Assembly (NCBI RefSeq): GCF_040219215.1
Contig: NZ_JAVJSX010000031.1
Span: 1-64,000 of the forward strand
Source of the DNA: Thalassobaculum_A sp040219215
GTDB lineage: Bacteria > Pseudomonadota > Alphaproteobacteria > Thalassobaculales > Thalassobaculaceae
DNA length: 64,000 bases
Direction of reading: 5' to 3'
Position numbers and translations under genes: made by a program. Under the pieces are notes generated by a model, which saw only the letters and a program-made list of their open reading frames with translations, was not told where the DNA came from and made no database searches. Numbering within the stretch: the first letter of the stretch is position 1; each line of letters opens with the position of its first letter. Below are positions 32,588 through 41,097 of this stretch, one piece after another.

Positions 32588-33976
32588 CTAACGAGTCAGC
32601 GTCGAGAGGACCGATTGTGTTGCTTCGGTCAGCGTCGGATGGATGAACACGGCGTCCCGGATCACGTCGATCGGTGCGCCGGCATTCATCACATTGACAT
32701 AGCCATGCACGAGCTCCGCAGCATCCGCCGACAGCACCGCGGCCCCTAACAGGGTGTTGCTCCGCTCATCGACCAGCACCTTGATAAGCCCGGATTCCTC
32801 GCCGGTCTCCTGGGCCTTGCCGTTGGACGCCATGTCGAAGCGACCCACCTTGAATGACTTTCCGGCTGCGCGCGCTTCCCGTTCTGTGAGGCCGACACGA
32901 CCCAGCTGAGGGTCGGTGAACACGGCATAAGGTACGGTCCTGAGGGTGGTGTCGCTCCCATCGTCGAGAAGTTGCGCCTGCAGGATTCGGCCGTCATCCC
33001 AGGCTGTATGGGTGAACATCGGCCCCCCTCGAATGTCGCCGGCCGCCCAGACTCCATCGACACTGGTTCGCAGCTTTTCGTCCACCACCACAAAGCCGTG
33101 GTCGTCCGTCTGGACCCCGATGGTGTCAAGACCAAGGTCGTCGGTATTGGGCTGGCGACCCGTGGCGATGAACACATGCGATGCGTCAAGCGTTCCGGGA
33201 AGCAGTGCAGGATCGTTGCGGTCGAATGACAGCCGGACCCCGCCGTTGTGGTTCTGGACGCGCGTAACGGTGGTCGCGAGGCTGAACGCCACCCCTTCCG
33301 CCTCCAGAGTTTTGAACAGTGCCGTCGAGACGTCTTCATCCTCGTTGTGGAGGATTTGGTCCCCCGTGTCGAAAACGGTGACCCGGCACCCCATCCGACG
33401 GTAAAATTGCGCCATCTCCATTCCGATGTAGCCGGCTCCGAGGATCGCCACATGCGATGGTCGATCCTGGTGTTCAAGCCAGTTGCTTGCATCGAGGAAA
33501 CTGATGTCCGAAAGCCCATCAATCGGCGGGAGGGCCGAACGGGTTCCGGTATCGAGGATGACCGACGAGCAGGACACCTCGTCCTCAGCCACGAGCATCC
33601 GGAATCCGCGATCGTCCCGCCCGATGAAGCGGGCGTGGCCGTGGATCAGTCGAGGATTGTCCGGAGGGCCGAGCGTGTCGGCAAGGGAGGCGCGCATCCG
33701 ATCACGGATGCGCTGTGCACGGCCAATGACAGCTCCAAAGTCGACGTCGACTTGCTCGATGCTGATGCCGTACTCGCTCGCGCGCCGGGCTTGGTGGGCA
33801 ATGCGCGCCGACGCGATTGCGGCCTTTGTAGGTGTGCAGCCAAAATTAACGCAGGAACCGCCAAGCTGCCGCCGCTCGGCAACAGCAACGGACCTGCCGG
33901 CTTTCGCGAGTGCCGTGGCGAGCGGCGTCGCTGCTTGGCCGTCGCCGACAATCAGGACTTCTGTTTGGATGGTCAT
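32588..33976 (-). CDS. Mercuric-reductase-like FAD/NAD(P) disulfide oxidoreductase
   Basis: A 462-residue flavoprotein of the pyridine nucleotide-disulfide family. It has the FAD motif VLIVGDGQAATPLA, the redox-active disulfide in GGSCVNFGCTPTKA (about 40-53), the NAD(P) site VAILGAGYIGMEMAQFY (about 175-191), a second FAD motif (VDGVWAAGDIRGG) and the dimer interface with catalytic His-x4-Glu in FIHPTLTEA. It lacks the N-terminal HMA domain and the C-terminal Cys pair of true MerA, so it more likely reduces another disulfide or quinone. It is divergent from katE; both have GGAAC-N17-GGTT promoters. Confidence 0.85.
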   Translation of the reverse strand: MTIQTEVLIVGDGQAATPLATALAKAGRSVAVAERRQLGGSCVNFGCTPTKAAIASARIAHQARRASEYGISIEQVDVDFGAVIGRAQRIRDRMRASLADTLGPPDNPRLIHGHARFIGRDDRGFRMLVAEDEVSCSSVILDTGTRSALPPIDGLSDISFLDASNWLEHQDRPSHVAILGAGYIGMEMAQFYRRMGCRVTVFDTGDQILHNEDEDVSTALFKTLEAEGVAFSLATTVTRVQNHNGGVRLSFDRNDPALLPGTLDASHVFIATGRQPNTDDLGLDTIGVQTDDHGFVVVDEKLRTSVDGVWAAGDIRGGPMFTHTAWDDGRILQAQLLDDGSDTTLRTVPYAVFTDPQLGRVGLTEREARAAGKSFKVGRFDMASNGKAQETGEESGLIKVLVDERSNTLLGAAVLSADAAELVHGYVNVMNAGAPIDVIRDAVFIHPTLTEATQSVLSTLTR

Positions 33977-34038
33977 CTCGACCTCCTAGTGGGGAACCCG
34001 GATGCGCCAGCTCCGGGCAGTTAAGGGCGCCTCAACGC

Positions 34039-34064
34039 AACCGTCCCGCCAGGGGTACTGTTCC
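34039..34064 (-). promoter_or_regulatory. EcfG-like promoter for the flavoprotein gene
   Basis: Minus strand: GGAAC (34064-34060), a 17-base spacer, GGTT (34042-34039), 62 bases before the start at 33976. It lies in the 324-base divergent region shared with katE (33977-34300), which holds no gene. Confidence 0.5.
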
Positions 34065-34183
34065 ATCGGTCCGCGGCCGGGTGAGGTGATCGCCAAACGC
34101 TTATGCCCGATGCGAACGGTGATATCGGCACGGATGGGCCGGCGACCACCTGCTGGTCCAAAGAAGGGCATCCCAATGTGTTT

Positions 34184-34209
34184 GGAACACAATCGCGGAC
34201 AAACAGGTT
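34184..34209 (+). promoter_or_regulatory. EcfG-like promoter for katE
   Basis: GGAAC (34184-34188), a 17-base spacer, GGTT (34206-34209), about 90 bases before the katE start. It matches the form found before the divergent flavoprotein gene and the stress SDR. Confidence 0.5.
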
Positions 34210-34300
34210 CCTCGACGACCCGGTCCCAGGCGCTGGTGCAAACGCGTTCGCGTCGCCGCGCGCGCCGATGAGATCGGACCCGACGAATGTGGAGAGGATC

Positions 34301-36418
34301 ATGGCACAACACCGACCGACATCGACGCGTCCGGGCGCGCGCACCGGCGAGCAGACATTGAGGCGCGGCACCGGCGGGGAACTGCATCAGTATGCGGACC
34401 GCGACACGCCGACGCTGACAACGGCCCAGGGCATCCCGGTGGCAGACGACCAGAACTCGCTCAAGGTCGGCGCGCGCGGGCCGACGGCCCTCGAAGATTT
34501 TCACTTCCGGGAGAAGCTCTTCCATTTCGACCACGAAAGGATCCCCGAGCGGGTCGTGCATGCGCGCGGAGTAGGAGCACACGGGTACTTCGAGGCCTAC
34601 GAGTCCCTTTCGGGCGTCACCCGGGCCGATCCGTTCCAGGAGAAGGGCCGAAAGACGGAGGTGTTTGTCCGCTTCTCGACCGTTGCCGGCAATAAGGGAT
34701 CGCCCGACTTGGCTCGCGATGTCCGCGGGTTCGCTGTAAAATTCTATACTCGGGAAGGTAACTGGGACCTCGTGGGCAACAACATTCCCGTCTTCTTCAT
34801 CCAGGACGCGGTCAAGTTCCCCGACCTGATCCATGCAGCAAAACAGGAGCCCGACCGAGGCTTTCCACAAGCCCAGACCGCGCATGACAACTTCTGGGAC
34901 TTCGTTTCACTGACGCCCGAGAGCATGCACATGATCATGTGGATCATGTCTGACCGCGCGATTCCACGATCGTTGCGCTTCATGGAAGGATTCGGCGTCC
35001 ACACCTTCCGTCTGGTCAACGCCGATGGAAAAGCCACCTTCGTGAAGTTCCACTGGAAGCCAAAGCTCGGCTTGCAGTCGTTGGCCTGGAACGAGGCGCT
35101 GAAACTGAATGGTGCCGATCCCGACTTTCACCGGCGCGACCTCTGGGATTCAATCCGCTCCGGCAACTTCCCTGAGTGGGAACTCGGGTTGCAACTGTTC
35201 GACGAGGATTTCGCTGCGACATTCGAATTCGATGTCCTCGACCCTACCAAGCTCGTTCCGGAGGAACTGGTGCCGGTCCGTCGGGTCGGTCGCCTGGTCC
35301 TGGATCGGGTGGTCGATAACTTCTTTGCCGAGACTGAACAGGTGGCGTTCTGCACCCAGAACATCGTTCCGGGCATCGATTTCACCAACGACCCGCTGCT
35401 CCAGGGACGCAACTTCTCGTATCTCGACACCCAGCTGAAGCGTCTCGGCGGCCCGAACTTCACCGAGATTCCCGTGAACCGGGCGCGCTGCCCGATTCAC
35501 ACCTTCCAATTCGACGGGCATATGCAGACAACGGTGCCCAAGGGACGGGCGAACTACCAGCCAAACTCCTGGGGCGAGGGCCCGCGCCCGGATCTAAAGC
35601 GCGGCTTCACCACGTACCCCCGGGCTGAGCAGGGCGAGGTCCAGAGGGTGCGCTCCGAGAGTTTCGCCGACCATTATAGCCAAGCAAGGCAGTTCTACTG
35701 CAGCCAGACTGGGCCGGAGCGGGGCCACATCGCTGGCGCTCTGATTTTTGAACTCAGCAAGGTTGAGACGCCGGCAATCCGAGCGCGCATGGTGTCGCAT
35801 TTGCTGAACATCGATGAAAATCTGGCGAAGGAGGTCGCCGATGGACTGCGGCTTGACGACATGCCTTCGCCAGCCGATGCCGCGCTGCCGACGCGGCGGG
35901 ACCTTCCGGAATCGGTAGCGCTTAGCATCGTCCGAAACGGTCCGAGATCCTTCGCTGGCCGAAAGGTCGGTGTATTGGTGACCGACGGTGCTGATTCCTC
36001 AGTGCTGGAGGCGTTGCGTGCCGAACTCGAGAACGAGGGGGCCTCGCTTGAGGTCGTGGCTGCGCACATCGGGGGTGTCGATGGAAGCGATGGCATCCGC
36101 ATCGTCGCAGACCACGAGATTGACGGCGGCCCTTCGTTGTTGTTCGACGCGGTGGCCTTGATCACTTCGGACCAGGGAGCGGAGAGGCTGTCACGAAAGC
36201 CTGCAGCGCGTGACTTTGTGGCCGATGCGTATGCGCATCTCAAGTTTATCGGCTTCGTTGCTGCCGCGGCACCGCTGCTCCGAAATGCAGGAGTTTTGGA
36301 CGGTCAGGATCGGGCGTTTATGGCGCTCAACACAGTGGAAGAAGTGGGTGCGTTTGTGGCTGCCTGTCGCGATCTCCGGTTCTGGGAGCGTGAACCAAGT
36401 ATTGGATCGATGGTTTAG
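34301..36418 (+). CDS. katE: Large-subunit monofunctional catalase (KatE/HPII type)
   Basis: A 705-residue haem catalase. The distal His is in PERVVHARGVGAHGYFE (about 90), Asn in PVFFIQDAVKFPDL (about 165), and the proximal Tyr in GRNFSYLDTQLKRLGG. The C-terminal domain from about 550 (GRKVGVLVTDGADSSVLEAL onward) is the class-I-glutamine-amidotransferase/DJ-1-like fold found only in large catalases such as E. coli KatE (753 residues). It decomposes hydrogen peroxide and is typical of stationary-phase and general stress regulons. The ATG at 34301 has GGAGAGG upstream; an extension to 34103 is not catalase-like. Confidence 0.95.
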   Translation: MAQHRPTSTRPGARTGEQTLRRGTGGELHQYADRDTPTLTTAQGIPVADDQNSLKVGARGPTALEDFHFREKLFHFDHERIPERVVHARGVGAHGYFEAYESLSGVTRADPFQEKGRKTEVFVRFSTVAGNKGSPDLARDVRGFAVKFYTREGNWDLVGNNIPVFFIQDAVKFPDLIHAAKQEPDRGFPQAQTAHDNFWDFVSLTPESMHMIMWIMSDRAIPRSLRFMEGFGVHTFRLVNADGKATFVKFHWKPKLGLQSLAWNEALKLNGADPDFHRRDLWDSIRSGNFPEWELGLQLFDEDFAATFEFDVLDPTKLVPEELVPVRRVGRLVLDRVVDNFFAETEQVAFCTQNIVPGIDFTNDPLLQGRNFSYLDTQLKRLGGPNFTEIPVNRARCPIHTFQFDGHMQTTVPKGRANYQPNSWGEGPRPDLKRGFTTYPRAEQGEVQRVRSESFADHYSQARQFYCSQTGPERGHIAGALIFELSKVETPAIRARMVSHLLNIDENLAKEVADGLRLDDMPSPADAALPTRRDLPESVALSIVRNGPRSFAGRKVGVLVTDGADSSVLEALRAELENEGASLEVVAAHIGGVDGSDGIRIVADHEIDGGPSLLFDAVALITSDQGAERLSRKPAARDFVADAYAHLKFIGFVAAAAPLLRNAGVLDGQDRAFMALNTVEEVGAFVAACRDLRFWEREPSIGSMV

Positions 36419-36606
36419 CCAACCTTCGGTACCCCGTCGGCGGGATGCGTTCGATAAGAGCTGACGAGAGGTCAGCCCGAGCGACAGACGCAATCGGCAA
36501 CAGCGGCCATTGTACCCCTGTGAGAGCCGGAGGGTGAGAGGAGGTCGAGATGACCTTTGGAGTTGGTCCGCAGGTGCCATGAAACGTGGCCAAGGCCGGT
36601 TCAGGA

Positions 36607-37075
36607 TCACCGTTTGAATCCATTTCGGTACCGGTAGCGTAGAATCTCCGCCTCCTGGCGCAGGTCGGCGTCGTTCAGCGTGGCGGCCAGATCGGCGACC
36701 TTGCCGGCGTAGATGTCGGCGATCCCCGGGTGCAGGGCCGGCATCGGCTCGGCCGGGGCGGACAGATCAGTCTTGAGCCCGGCCTTGCGGGCCTCCAGCG
36801 CGGTCAGGCTGTCCTGGATCTCGGCTGAACGCAGGCCCGTCAGAACCGCGTCCGACCGCGCGGTCGAGGTCCTTCTGGACCCGCGCCAGTTCCTGCTCCC
36901 GTGCGGCGCGCCCGGCACCCTTGGCGGTCCACAGCCGGGTGAGCTCGGCGTTGAACTCGGTGACGAACGCCTTGACCGCGCCGGGCTGCATCAGGTTGCG
37001 GCGCAGGCCGTCGAGCACGCGCTGTTCGAGAGACGCGTCATGTAGCTTGACCGCGTATCCACGGAACCGGCAGCA
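36607..37075 (-). pseudogene. Remnant of a serine site-specific recombinase (C-terminal part)
   Basis: Two frames joined by a shift near 36850 give a large-serine-recombinase C-terminal region. VLDGLRRNLMQPGAVKAFVT and EFNAELTRLW lead into a coiled coil (REQELARVQKDLDRAV), then in the next frame IQDSLTALEARKAGLKTDL, ALHPGIADIYAGKVADLAAT and AEILR, after which it diverges. The family normally reads VLxGLRxxLMxP...LHPNLAxxYRxKVAxL. The catalytic N-terminal domain is missing. The adjoining 36419-36606 and 37076-37247 hold no gene. Confidence 0.65.
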
Positions 37076-37247
37076 GGCCAGAAGCTGGCAACCGAAGCCT
37101 GGATGAACGCGAACAGCATCTCGTGGGCGTGCTAGGCCGCTGAGTCAAAAGCGATCGAAAGCCAGCGCCAAGGACCGCGGGTACCGCCCACGGCCGGTAT
37201 CGGGGGACGCCTCCGGCAGCACTGCTCATGACACGCCAACGGAACAG

Positions 37248-37931
37248 TCACGCGGCACAGCGTCGCTCCGCAACCCGAACTCGCCGCGAGCCCTCAAGGG
37301 CGATGACACCGGCTTCCTGGAGACGGGTCATGGTCCGAGACACCGTTTCAATGGTCAGACCCAGATGGTCCGCGATGTCCTGACGTGACATTGGGATGTC
37401 GACAAGGCTTGGGGTTTGCATGCGATCGGCGGTGCTGTGCAGAAAATCCAGCAAGCGCTCGGTGGCGCATTTGCGACCCAGCAGAACCATGTGCTCGTTG
37501 ACGCGCTGCAGGTCGTGGGCCGTGGTCATCCACAGGGCGCTGGCCAAGGCAGCGTCGTGTGCCGCCGCCGCTTCCAGCGCTGACCGCTTTACAACGAGGA
37601 CCTTGCACGAGGTGACGGCCTCGGCCGAGAAGCCGTGCGTCTCCAACGGTGCCAAGCCAAAGATGTCGCCGGGATAGTGGAACGCGCTGACCTGCCGTCG
37701 GCCGTCCTCCAGGAGCTTGCTGGTCCGGGCCGTTCCGCGGATGACCTGGTAGACATATTCGGCTGGTTCTTCGTCCGCAAAGACCTCTGCGTTGCGCTCA
37801 AAGGATACGACGGTTCCCAGCTTGGACAGCGCCGCCTGGATCGGATCCTCGACACGGATGGATGACGCAACGGCGCTGACGCCGACGGACTGGAGATGGG
37901 CAGAAGCGCTGGAGAACTTGGACTGCAACAT
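37248..37931 (-). CDS. fixK: FixK-type Crp/Fnr regulator
   Basis: A 227-residue Crp/Fnr protein. The cyclic-nucleotide-like sensor fold spans about 35-140 (YVYQVIRGTARTSKLLEDGR, YPGDIFGLA). The C-terminal helix-turn-helix is IPMSRQDIADHLGLTIETVS, then RTMTRLQEAGVIAL. Its E-x-x-SR recognition element predicts binding to TTGAT-N4-ATCAA. The four-cysteine FNR cluster is absent, as in FixK. It normally activates ccoNOQP under low oxygen, itself induced by FixLJ. It lies beside fixJ and fixL and the cbb3 operon, whose upstream region has a fitting box. Confidence 0.85.
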   Translation of the reverse strand: MLQSKFSSASAHLQSVGVSAVASSIRVEDPIQAALSKLGTVVSFERNAEVFADEEPAEYVYQVIRGTARTSKLLEDGRRQVSAFHYPGDIFGLAPLETHGFSAEAVTSCKVLVVKRSALEAAAAHDAALASALWMTTAHDLQRVNEHMVLLGRKCATERLLDFLHSTADRMQTPSLVDIPMSRQDIADHLGLTIETVSRTMTRLQEAGVIALEGSRRVRVAERRCAA

Positions 37932-38107
37932 GGCCTTACCCCTTTCAAGATCTTGTTAAGAGGTATGCCCATCCATTCCTGGTCGAAATTCCGATGATCC
38001 CCTTAAGCGATACTCCCTAGGGAAAATCACGTAGTTGCTGTCTGACCGCGTGTGGCTTGACTGGCGGAACCGGCACGGTTGTTTGCATCAGGCGCCGCCA
38101 GTCGTAA

Positions 38108-38121
38108 TTGACCCCGATCAA
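38108..38121. promoter_or_regulatory. FNR/FixK box between fixK and the receiver gene
   Basis: TTGACCCCGATCAA matches TTGAT-N4-ATCAA at nine of ten positions. It lies about 180 bases upstream of fixK and about 105 bases upstream of the receiver gene at 38227, so either or both could be controlled by FixK. Confidence 0.55.
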
Positions 38122-38226
38122 GATCCACGTGCGATCGGCTCTTAGTTGCGCCAAGCGGGGGCGACCGCGGTGCTGCATCAGTCGCTCTTGATATGGATCA
38201 TAGGCGCGGTTGGCCGATCAACGATC

Positions 38227-38619
38227 ATGACTGCTAGCCGTCAGACCGGGATCGTGGCCTTGAAGCGGACATTGCTGATTGTGGAGGATGACCAAGCGGT
38301 TCGCGACTCGATGCGAATGGTGCTGGAGATATACGGGTACAGCGTCGAGGTGTTCGGAACCGGCGAAGACTTCATGGCCCAGGCGGATTTGAGCGCGGAC
38401 TGCTGTGTGATCCTGGACGTCAACCTGCCCGGCGCCAGCGGCTTGGGAGTGCTGGAGCAGTTGCGCAGCCGAGGCTGTCTGGTGCCGGCGGTAATCGTAT
38501 CGGCGCTCAGCACCGATGAGATACGCGCTCGAGCCAAGCGGCTGAACGCCCTGGCGTTCTTCGACAAGCCGGTCAACGTTGACTGCCTGATAAGCGCCAT
38601 AAACGCTGTCGAGAACTGA
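38227..38619 (+). CDS. Single-domain response regulator, FixJ-receiver-like
   Basis: A 130-residue receiver without output domain. The acidic pair is in TLLIVEDDQAVRDSMRMVLE, the phosphoacceptor in CVILDVNLPGASGL, Ser replaces Thr in AVIVSALSTDE, and Lys is in AFFDKPVN. All sites for phosphorylation are therefore present. The ATG at 38227 gives a normal receiver start, though its ribosome site is weak. It is convergent with fixJ. It may tune the FixL phosphorelay as a phosphate sink, like FixK-induced inhibitory receivers, but this is inference. Confidence 0.8.
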   Translation: MTASRQTGIVALKRTLLIVEDDQAVRDSMRMVLEIYGYSVEVFGTGEDFMAQADLSADCCVILDVNLPGASGLGVLEQLRSRGCLVPAVIVSALSTDEIRARAKRLNALAFFDKPVNVDCLISAINAVEN

Positions 38620-38666
38620 ATGGACGGGTGACCGTGTAAGGTCGAGGGTTGAGGCTGAATGCAGAC

Positions 38667-39296
38667 TCAGATGGACCCGGTAGCCGCATCGATATCGGCG
38701 ACAAACCCGATGCGCACGACCTCGGACAAGCTGGACGCATTCAGTTTCGTCATGACGTTCGCGCGATAGATCTCCACCGTCCGCGGGCTGATGCCCAGAT
38801 CGTGCGCGATGATCTTGTTCGGGCGTCCGGCAACCAGTCCGTCGAATACCTGCCGCTCTCGGGCGGTCAGGGTCTCCAGGCGGGACAGCACCGCCGTTCG
38901 CCCCTCCTCGTCATGCCGGGCCTTGGTGTGCGTATCCATCGCGGCACGGACGGCCGAGATGATTCGGTCGTCCTCGAACGGCTTCTCGATGAAATCGAAC
39001 GCGCCGGCCTTCAACGCTTCGACCGCCAGAGGAACGTCCGAGTGGCCGGTGATCACGATCACCGGGATCAGCTTGTCGGTCTGTTGAAGACGACGAAGCA
39101 GATCGATGCCGTTCATGCCAGGCATTCTGACATCGGTAACGATGCACGAGCACTTGTCAGGCGACAACTCCGTGATCAGCGACTCCGCCGACTCATGCGG
39201 TATCGCCACGATCGATGCGGTGCTCAGCAGAAAAACGAGCGAGTCGCGCATGGCGTCGTCGTCATCGACAACATGCACCGGCCCGATCTCATTCAT
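38667..39296 (-). CDS. fixJ: FixJ response regulator
   Basis: A 209-residue FixJ. The receiver (1-120) has VHVVDDDDAMRDSLVFLL, Asp in CIVTDVRMPGMNGIDLL, Thr in VIVITGHSDVPLAVEALKAG and Lys in DFIEKPF. The LuxR-type output (about 140-200) reads LTARERQVFDGLVAGRPNKI, then IAHDLGISPRTVEIYRANVM. GHSDVPLAVEA and RPNKIIA are FixJ signatures. Phospho-FixJ activates fixK. Its start overlaps the fixL stop by eight bases, so the two are coupled. Confidence 0.93.
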   Translation of the reverse strand: MNEIGPVHVVDDDDAMRDSLVFLLSTASIVAIPHESAESLITELSPDKCSCIVTDVRMPGMNGIDLLRRLQQTDKLIPVIVITGHSDVPLAVEALKAGAFDFIEKPFEDDRIISAVRAAMDTHTKARHDEEGRTAVLSRLETLTARERQVFDGLVAGRPNKIIAHDLGISPRTVEIYRANVMTKLNASSLSEVVRIGFVADIDAATGSI

Positions 39297-40818
39297 TGAC
39301 GGTGTCTCCTTTGATGCGCGTCAGAGTAAAGCGGAAGACCGTTCCTCCACCAGCGTTCGGCTCTACCCAGATCCGTCCGCCGTGCGCCTCAACAATGGTC
39401 CGGCAAATGGACAGGCCGACCCCCATGCCATGCGGCTTCGACGTCACGAAGGGCTGAAAGAGCTTGGTTGCGACCTCATCGTCAAGCCCCGCCCCAGTGT
39501 CGGCGACGGCGATCTCGATCATCTCGTCCTGAGCCAATGTGGACACCGTGAGTTCCCGTTGCGGGCAGGCCTCCATGGCTTCGATCGCGTTGCGCATCAG
39601 GTTCAACAGAACCTGCTGGACCTGGATCTTGTCTGCCAGGACCAGATCGGCGGCCGGGTCGAGGCGAAACCGAACCTTGATTGCCTGCTCCTTGGCGCCC
39701 ACCAAGGCAAGAGCGCCGGCCTCCTCGATGATCTTCGTCACACTGCCAATCGTGCGTTCGCTCTCGCCACGGGATACGAACTCCCGCAATCGGGTAATGA
39801 TCCGCCCCGCCCGGATTGCCTGCTCTGCCGCACGTTCGATGGCCTGAACCAGTGTCGCCTTGACCGTCGGCGTGTCACTCTCCAGCAGGCGCTGGCAGCC
39901 TTTCAGGTAGTTGGTGATGGCAGCCAGTGGCTGATTCAACTCGTGGGCAAGATTGGAGGCCATTTCTCCCAGCGCCGTGAGGCGAGATACATGGACAAGT
40001 TCGGTCTGCAACTCCTGAAGCCTGGCCTCGGTTTGCTGTCGTTCGGTCAGATCACGCACGAAGCCGGTAAAGAAGCGCTGTTCGCCGCTCTTCATCTCGC
40101 CGATGTTGAGTTCCATCGGAAAGGTTGAGCCGTCGGCCCGCTCGCCCACCACCACTCGGCCGATCCCGATGATCCGCCTCTCGCCCGTCGTCAGGTATCG
40201 AGCCAGGTATGAGTCGTGCGCCTCGCGGTACGGAGGCGGCATCAGCAGGGCAACGTTTCGCCCGACCACCGTGGCGGCACCGTATCCGAACAACTGTTCG
40301 GCCGCCGCCGAGAACGACTGGATGATCCCGCGTTCGTCGATCACCACCATGGCGTCCGGCACGGTAGCCAGAATCGACGTCAGATGTGCTTCCCGCGCAC
40401 GAAGGGCCTGAACGGTCGCTTCGGCTTCGGCCATGTCCCGGGTAACTTCCACAAAGCCGCACAACTGTCCGGCGGAGTCCTTCCGCTGTGTGGTGACGAC
40501 GTTCGCAACGAATGTTGAGCCGTCCTTGCGGACGCGGACGCAGTGTTCCTCGCATCGGCCCGTCCGGGCCGTCAGCGCCAGCTGCTGCTGGCACTTCTCG
40601 GCCGCGGCATCGGCGGGGGAATAGCAGGTGGATAGGTGCTTACCCACGACTTCAGCGCGGGGCCATCCGAGAACTCGCTCGGCACCGGTGTTCCAGCCGA
40701 GGATCGTTCCGTCGGGGGAGAGGCTGACGATCCCGTAGTCCGTGATTGCATCGGCAAGACCGTCGCCGCTTGCAACGCTGTCGGCTGGCACGCCGTCGCT
40801 GGCGGTTGGTCTCGTCAC
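39289..40818 (-). CDS. fixL: FixL oxygen-sensing histidine kinase
   Basis: About 509 residues. PAS-A is at about 25-130. PAS-B (about 145-265) has the haem-binding FixL pattern PYREAHDSYLARYLTTGERR followed by IIGIGR: the proximal His at about 203 and the Arg that contacts bound oxygen are conserved. The dimerisation/phospho-acceptor box is LTALGEMASNLAHELNQPLA, and the ATPase domain has a G box (HGMGVGLSICRTIV). Deoxy-FixL phosphorylates FixJ. There are no membrane helices, so it is the soluble form. GTG 40818 is preferred because GGGGAG lies just upstream and the length equals that of Bradyrhizobium FixL (505). Confidence 0.92.
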   Translation of the reverse strand: MTRPTASDGVPADSVASGDGLADAITDYGIVSLSPDGTILGWNTGAERVLGWPRAEVVGKHLSTCYSPADAAAEKCQQQLALTARTGRCEEHCVRVRKDGSTFVANVVTTQRKDSAGQLCGFVEVTRDMAEAEATVQALRAREAHLTSILATVPDAMVVIDERGIIQSFSAAAEQLFGYGAATVVGRNVALLMPPPYREAHDSYLARYLTTGERRIIGIGRVVVGERADGSTFPMELNIGEMKSGEQRFFTGFVRDLTERQQTEARLQELQTELVHVSRLTALGEMASNLAHELNQPLAAITNYLKGCQRLLESDTPTVKATLVQAIERAAEQAIRAGRIITRLREFVSRGESERTIGSVTKIIEEAGALALVGAKEQAIKVRFRLDPAADLVLADKIQVQQVLLNLMRNAIEAMEACPQRELTVSTLAQDEMIEIAVADTGAGLDDEVATKLFQPFVTSKPHGMGVGLSICRTIVEAHGGRIWVEPNAGGGTVFRFTLTRIKGDTVNE

Positions 40819-40976
40819 CACGCTTCTCCCCAATAGCCTCTCCGCACTTTGCGCGTCAGCGCCGTCACTGTGAATAGGACCGAAAGGCGCGCTTGTCAGA
40901 CTCCACCGTGCATATCCCGCGTTGGTCCATGGAACGGCGTTCAGCGGCCTCTCCTTCGCCGGAGAATGCGGAAACA

Positions 40977-40990
40977 CTGATCCAGATCAA
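40977..40990 (+). promoter_or_regulatory. FNR/FixK box upstream of ccoN
   Basis: CTGATCCAGATCAA matches TTGAT-N4-ATCAA at nine of ten positions, centred about 114 bases before the ccoN start. This is the expected site of FixK activation of the cbb3 operon. Confidence 0.65.
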
Positions 40991-41097
40991 GGAACGGCCG
41001 GACCGATCATGGTTCATCGAACCGGGGGCTGATCGGAGCGGGATCTCGACCACGGTCACTCCTCAAGAGAAGCGTGACGTGATCGGCAGGTGATTGC

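Noticed and set aside
32588..33976. Calling the flavoprotein a true mercuric reductase
   Set aside because: It lacks the N-terminal HMA domain and the C-terminal Cys pair, and no mer genes are nearby.
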